From the NCBI GenBank assembly GCA_021827705.1, contig JAKAUQ010000036.1, positions 1 to 64,000 of the forward strand: a stretch of 64,000 nt of DNA. The letters are read 5' to 3'. This stretch comes from Actinomycetes bacterium (GTDB taxonomy: Bacteria > Actinomycetota > Acidimicrobiia > Acidimicrobiales > RAAP-2). This document shows positions 60,642 through 64,000 of this stretch, piece after piece. Every line of letters begins with the position of its first letter. The first letter of the stretch is position 1. A program made the translations under genes and the position numbers. A model generated the notes under the pieces. That model made no database searches. It saw only the letters and a list, made by a program, of their open reading frames with translations, and was not told the origin of the DNA.

Positions 60642-61381
60642 GCAGGCTCTCCCGACGGGGTTGCCGAGGGCAGCTGCCCATCTGGCGCCGCCATCTGGGC
60701 CTTCAGGGCGGCCAGCTGGCTGTCCACTGACGACGAGGAGCTGGCCGCGTCGAGCTGGGCCTGGATGTCGTCGTGCGAGCTGGTCAGGTCGGTCAGGGCG
60801 CCCGAGGACAGCAACTCGTCGAGCGCGCCGCTGCGGGCCTGCATCTCGGCCACCTTGTCCTGAGCGCGCTGGAGGGCCGCGCCCGCGTCGCTCATCGACG
60901 TCGAGATGCCGCTGACGGCCTCGGAGACGTGGGCCGAGGCCTCCGCCGCGGTGTAGGTGGCCTTGATGGTCTCCTTCTTGGTCCGGAAGGCCTCGACCTC
61001 GGTCTGGAGGCGCTGGGCCGTCTCGGTGAGCTTGTCCTCTTGCTCGACGATGGAGGCGTGCTGGGAGTCCAGGTCCTGGAGCTGGGCGGCGATGGCCTCG
61101 CGGCGGGTGAGCGCCTCGCGGGCCAGGGCCTCGTTGTTCTGGGCCAGGGCCTCCTTGGCCTGCGCGGCCAACTTGTCGCCGTGGGCCTTGAGCTGCTCGG
61201 CCTGCAGCTCGATGCGCTTGCGCGCCGTCGCCACGTCGGCCACCGCGCGGCGGACCTTGGTGAGGTTGTCCAGCTGCTGCTCGTAGGACAGGTCCAGGGT
61301 CTGACGCGGGTCCTCGAGCTTGTCGAGGGCGGCGTTGGACTTGGCCTTGAATATCGTCGTCAGTCGCTTGCCCAAGCTCAT
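60638..61381 (-). CDS. pspA: Phage shock protein A homologue (PspA/IM30 family)
   Basis: 247 residues from ATG 61381, chosen for the perfect AAGGAGGT upstream; the open frame extends to 61420. Long coiled-coil helices fill residues 20-190, beginning with the amphipathic membrane-binding helix SLGKRLTTIFKAKSNAALDK. PspA oligomers patch damaged membranes. A TAAAGT hexamer about 20 bases upstream is its likely -10. First gene of the PspA-HtpX-PspAB operon. Confidence 0.92.
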   Translation of the reverse strand: MSLGKRLTTIFKAKSNAALDKLEDPRQTLDLSYEQQLDNLTKVRRAVADVATARKRIELQAEQLKAHGDKLAAQAKEALAQNNEALAREALTRREAIAAQLQDLDSQHASIVEQEDKLTETAQRLQTEVEAFRTKKETIKATYTAAEASAHVSEAVSGISTSMSDAGAALQRAQDKVAEMQARSGALDELLSSGALTDLTSSHDDIQAQLDAASSSSSVDSQLAALKAQMAAPDGQLPSATPSGEPA

Positions 61382-61440
61382 GAGACCTCCTTGATCACCA
61401 GCAACTTTAGGGGCATCCACGCTCTCACGGGACCCCGGCC

Positions 61441-61926
61441 CTATCCCCGGGTGATGTCACGGTCCTGGCTGCGGGCCTCGTCGGCCAACTCGCGTCGGTA
61501 CTGGTCGAGGGCGCCCGCCAGTTCCGAGTCCGCCAGGGCCAGCATGCGCACCGCCAGCAGGCCGGCGTTGGCCGCCCCGTTCACCGCCACGGTGGCCACG
61601 GGAACGCCGCGGGGCATCTGGACGATGGACAAGAGGGAGTCCAGGCCGTCCAGGCGCGCCAGGGCCACCGGGACGCCGATGACGGGCAGCGTCGTGGCCG
61701 CGGCCAGCATCCCGGGCAGGTGCGCCGCACCCCCGGCGCCGGCGATCAGCACCTGCAGCCCGCGCTCGCGCGCGCCGGCCGCGAAGGCCAGCATGGCTTC
61801 GGGCGTGCGGTGCGCTGACACCACGCGCACCTCACGCTCGACGCCGAAGCGGTCCAGGACGTCGAGGGCGCCGGACATCACCTCGTAGTCCGAAGCGCTG
61901 CCCATCACGACGGCGACGAGTGCCAC
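61441..61926 (-). CDS. purE: N5-carboxyaminoimidazole ribonucleotide mutase
   Basis: 161 residues from GTG 61926, with GGAGGAG upstream, overlapping purK by 22 bases. [37 protein letters not shown] and GVPVAT are the class I PurE signatures. It moves the carboxylate in purine synthesis, downstream of PurK. Confidence 0.94.
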   Translation of the reverse strand: MALVAVVMGSASDYEVMSGALDVLDRFGVEREVRVVSAHRTPEAMLAFAAGARERGLQVLIAGAGGAAHLPGMLAAATTLPVIGVPVALARLDGLDSLLSIVQMPRGVPVATVAVNGAANAGLLAVRMLALADSELAGALDQYRRELADEARSQDRDITRG

Positions 61927-63068
61927 GGCTCCTCCTCTCGGGTGCCCCACGCCCGTGCTGCCTCCCATGCTGCCACGCGGGTGGGTGACTCCTGCGCGCC
62001 CGTGGCCGTCACGTGGCCGAGCTTGCGGCCCGGACGCCAGGCCTTGGCGTAGTCGTGCACCCCGAGGTGCGGCCCGCTCGCCGGTGCGGCGGTGGCGCGC
62101 GGCCCCCCCAGCACGTTGACCATGGTGATGTGCGGCGCCGTCGGGGTCGTGGGCCCCAGGGGCAGGCCGGCCACGGCGCGCAGGTGATTGGCGAACTGGC
62201 TGGTGCGCGCCCCCTCGATCGTCCAGTGCCCGGTGTTGTGGGGCCGGAGGGCCAGCTCGTTGACCAGCCATCCGCGCGTCGTCCAGAACAGCTCGACGGC
62301 CAGCACCCCGACGGCGTCGATGCGGACGGCGATCTCGCGGGCCAGAGCGGCGGCCTGGGCGGAGGCGCCGGCGCCCGCGCCACGGGCCGGGTAGTCCACC
62401 TCGACGCAGGTCCCTCCCGCCTGATAGGTGGAGACGAGGGGGTAGGCCACGACGTTGTCCGCCGGATCGCGCACGACGATCTGGGCGGCCTCACCGAGCA
62501 GGGTGAGGCGCTCCTCGACCACCGCGACGCCTCCGAGGTCGTCGACGATGTCGCGCACCTCGGCGCCCGTGTCGGGGAAGAACACGCCGCGCCCGTCGTA
62601 GCCGCCGGTGGCCGCCTTGACCACGACCGGTTCCCCCAGGGCGGTGAGGAACGCCGCCAGCTCCGGGTCATTGCCACGGGTGACGACCCGGAAGCGCGGC
62701 ACGGGCAGCCCCCAGGCCGCCAGTGCCTGGCGCTGGTGCGCCTTGTCGGCCGCGTAGCGGACGGCGGCCGGGTGCGGGCGCACCGGCGTGCCCCGCGACT
62801 CCAGGTCCCCCAGCGCCTCGAGGTTCACCAGCTCGTGGTCCAAGGTGATCACGTCGACGCGCGCGGCCAGCGCCGCCAGCGCGTCGGGATCCGTCGCCGC
62901 GCCCACCAGGCAGTCGGGGATCGTCCGGTGGGCCGGGTCCTCCTCGCTCGCGGCCAGGACGCTCAAGGTGACGGGCAGGTCGCGCGCGGCCTCGCCCATC
63001 ATGAGAGCCAACTGCCCACCGCCCACGATGCCGATGCGGACGGGCGTCTCGCGGTTCGGGCGCCTCAC
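61905..63068 (-). CDS. purK: N5-carboxyaminoimidazole ribonucleotide synthase
   Basis: 387 residues from GTG 63068, fixed by a TAGCGT hexamer seven bases upstream. The ATP-grasp fold has [13 protein letters not shown] at the start, [29 protein letters not shown] and [14 protein letters not shown]. It carboxylates AIR with ATP and bicarbonate. It forms a purK-purE operon. Confidence 0.94.
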   Translation of the reverse strand: MRRPNRETPVRIGIVGGGQLALMMGEAARDLPVTLSVLAASEEDPAHRTIPDCLVGAATDPDALAALAARVDVITLDHELVNLEALGDLESRGTPVRPHPAAVRYAADKAHQRQALAAWGLPVPRFRVVTRGNDPELAAFLTALGEPVVVKAATGGYDGRGVFFPDTGAEVRDIVDDLGGVAVVEERLTLLGEAAQIVVRDPADNVVAYPLVSTYQAGGTCVEVDYPARGAGAGASAQAAALAREIAVRIDAVGVLAVELFWTTRGWLVNELALRPHNTGHWTIEGARTSQFANHLRAVAGLPLGPTTPTAPHITMVNVLGGPRATAAPASGPHLGVHDYAKAWRPGRKLGHVTATGAQESPTRVAAWEAARAWGTREEEPWHSSPS

Positions 63069-63075
63069 CGTGAGC

Positions 63076-63081
63076 ACGCTA
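63076..63081 (-). promoter_or_regulatory. -10 hexamer TAGCGT, leaderless start of purK
   Basis: On the minus strand TAGCGT, seven bases, then GTG 63068. Confidence 0.55.
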
Positions 63082-63169
63082 GCGGGAGTACGGCTCCGCG
63101 GGCGGCGCAAACCCGTCGGCTACGGTGGGTCGCGCGCGTCGCGGGAGCGGCGCCGGGAGGGAGTGGTCA

Positions 63170-63538
63170 GTGGCTGCCGTCGCCAGCATCATCACCATCG
63201 CGCTGTTCCTCGTGCTGCTCACCAGCGGGAGCCTGGCGATGGCGGGGGAGTCCTCGACCCAGCACCTCGCCGACCGGCTCGGGGTGAGCCACCCGACCTT
63301 TCGCCGTGCGGGCATCGCCCAGGTGGTCGTCGCGATCGCGCTGATGGTGGGTGTGGCAGCCCAGGGAAAGACCGCCCTGGCCATCGTCAACGACGTGGCG
63401 GCGGCTGTCGCCGTCATCGTGGCGGCCGTCGCGATCCTCCTGGAGCGTCGCCACGGCGCTGCGTGGCGCACGGTGACGCCGGTGGCGCTGCTCGCGCTGG
63501 CCGGGCTGGCTGAGTTGGTCCTTCGCCTGCTGACCTGA
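63170..63538 (+). CDS. Small four-helix membrane protein, DoxX-like
   Basis: 122 residues from GTG 63170, with GGGAGGG upstream. Four hydrophobic segments are visible, the first SIITIALFLVLLTSGSLAMA. The loop LADRLGVSHPTFRRAGIAQV fits the DoxX-like family, whose function is mostly unknown (redox/terminal oxidase links have been proposed). It is divergent from purK and convergent with the nuclease gene. Confidence 0.65.
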   Translation: MAAVASIITIALFLVLLTSGSLAMAGESSTQHLADRLGVSHPTFRRAGIAQVVVAIALMVGVAAQGKTALAIVNDVAAAVAVIVAAVAILLERRHGAAWRTVTPVALLALAGLAELVLRLLT

Positions 63539-63548
63539 GGCGACGCGC

Positions 63549-64000
63549 CTAGGGTGTCTCGGGGACCGCGACGCCCTGCTCACGGCACACGGCCCGGTAG
63601 GCGCAGAAGCGGCAGGCGCTCGCTGAGGGGCGCGCCGGGAAGTCTCCTGCCGCGTGGAAGCCCTCGATGGCTCGCCAGGCGGCGCTGGCCGCGCTGGCCC
63701 GGGCGCGCACCACGACGTCGGTGACTGGGCGCGTCGCCGTGTAGCCGTGGCTCACGTACAGTAGCCGGATGGTCGTGGGCAGCTCGCCGAGCGCGGCCTG
63801 GCAGAGGGCGGCGTACAGCTCGGTGTTGGCGAAAGTGAAGCGGTCCCAGTTGCGCGAGGGCACCGAGCCCGTCTTGTAGTCCACGATCGTCAGGTGCCCC
63901 TCGCCGTCGCGGTCCAGGCGGTCCAGGATCCCGAGGATTGGGGTCCCGTCCAGGTCGGCTCGCAGTCGCATCTCCACACCCTCGGCGACTACCCCCTGGG
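63549..64000 (-). CDS. PD-(D/E)XK nuclease, RecB-family exonuclease domain (5' end outside window)
   Basis: The C-terminal 150 or so residues of a protein whose start lies beyond 64000. ILDRLDRDGEGHLTIVDYKTG is the nuclease core with catalytic Asp, then Asp-x-Lys. CRFCAYRAVCREQG near the end supplies three cysteines of the usual four-cysteine iron-sulfur site. Related to AddB/RecB-like and Cas4-like nucleases; without a helicase or cas gene in view the exact role cannot be fixed. Confidence 0.85.
   Translation of the reverse strand, partial: QGVVAEGVEMRLRADLDGTPILGILDRLDRDGEGHLTIVDYKTGSVPSRNWDRFTFANTELYAALCQAALGELPTTIRLLYVSHGYTATRPVTDVVVRARASAASAAWRAIEGFHAAGDFPARPSASACRFCAYRAVCREQGVAVPETP

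Overview
This 64-kb window is high-GC chromosomal DNA from an actinobacterium. It is most likely from the class Acidimicrobiia or a near relative; this placement is inferred from gene content and promoter style, not from a marker-gene tree. Points in favour are the block rnc-mutM-smc-ftsY-ffh-rpsP-KH-rimM-trmD-rplS-DUF2469, the actinobacterial PspA-HtpX-PspAB trio, GTP-type PEP carboxykinase, heavy use of GTG starts, and four-base GTGA/ATGA overlaps inside operons. At least 17 genes have a TANNNT -10 hexamer ending only 6-9 nt before the start codon, so leaderless transcription looks like the default for first genes.

Layout. 1-3.4 kb: a truncated APH-type kinase, diverging from tandem thioredoxins, a FolP2-like protein and holA. 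3.4-12.4 kb: rpsT, lepA, then a CIRCE-controlled hrcA-dnaJ-rsmE-HIT-phoH-ybeY-CNNM-era run with almost no gaps. 12.2-15.2 kb (minus): a TauE exporter and dinG. 15.3-20.7 kb: uppS, a small membrane protein, recO, photolyase, hemW, glyS. 20.7-24.2 kb (minus): an MFS transporter, a hotdog thioesterase and a drug-type ABC exporter. 24.2-26.9 kb: dnaG and an unusual sigma factor in the slot usually held by rpoD.

26.9-29.4 kb is the accessory part. Two tRNA genes (Asn-GTT and a CAT-anticodon tRNA) are followed by a 2.2-kb islet bounded by 23-nt imperfect inverted repeats (21 of 23 match). The islet is visibly less GC-rich and carries decayed fragments plus a two-gene module: a small ribbon-helix-helix-like protein overlapping a 162-residue partner, behind a GTACCC/GGGTAC inverted repeat. 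It looks like an undescribed toxin-antitoxin-type module on a small decayed mobile element.

29.4-33.4 kb (minus, then a divergent regulator): a zinc alcohol dehydrogenase, an NADPH-dependent FMN reductase, a DHA2 MFS exporter broken by a stop and a frameshift, and a TetR regulator. 33.4-38.2 kb: a small secreted protein, an MFS protein, pckG, thiL and rpmB. 38.2-47.5 kb: a FakA-like kinase, recG, rsmD, coaD, a coiled-coil DivIVA-like protein, DUF177, rpmF, plsX, acpP, rnc, mutM. 47.5-56.5 kb: smc, ftsY, ffh, rpsP, KH, rimM, trmD, rplS, DUF2469 and an unknown gene. 56.5-64 kb: nfo, fumC and a pterin dehydratase; pspA-htpX-pspAB (minus); purK-purE (minus); a DoxX-like membrane protein; and a truncated PD-(D/E)XK nuclease.

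Most of the window is core housekeeping: translation and rRNA/tRNA modification, protein export by SRP, chromosome segregation, DNA repair, phospholipid precursor synthesis and envelope stress. The least explained parts are the repeat-bounded islet and the sigma factor after dnaG.
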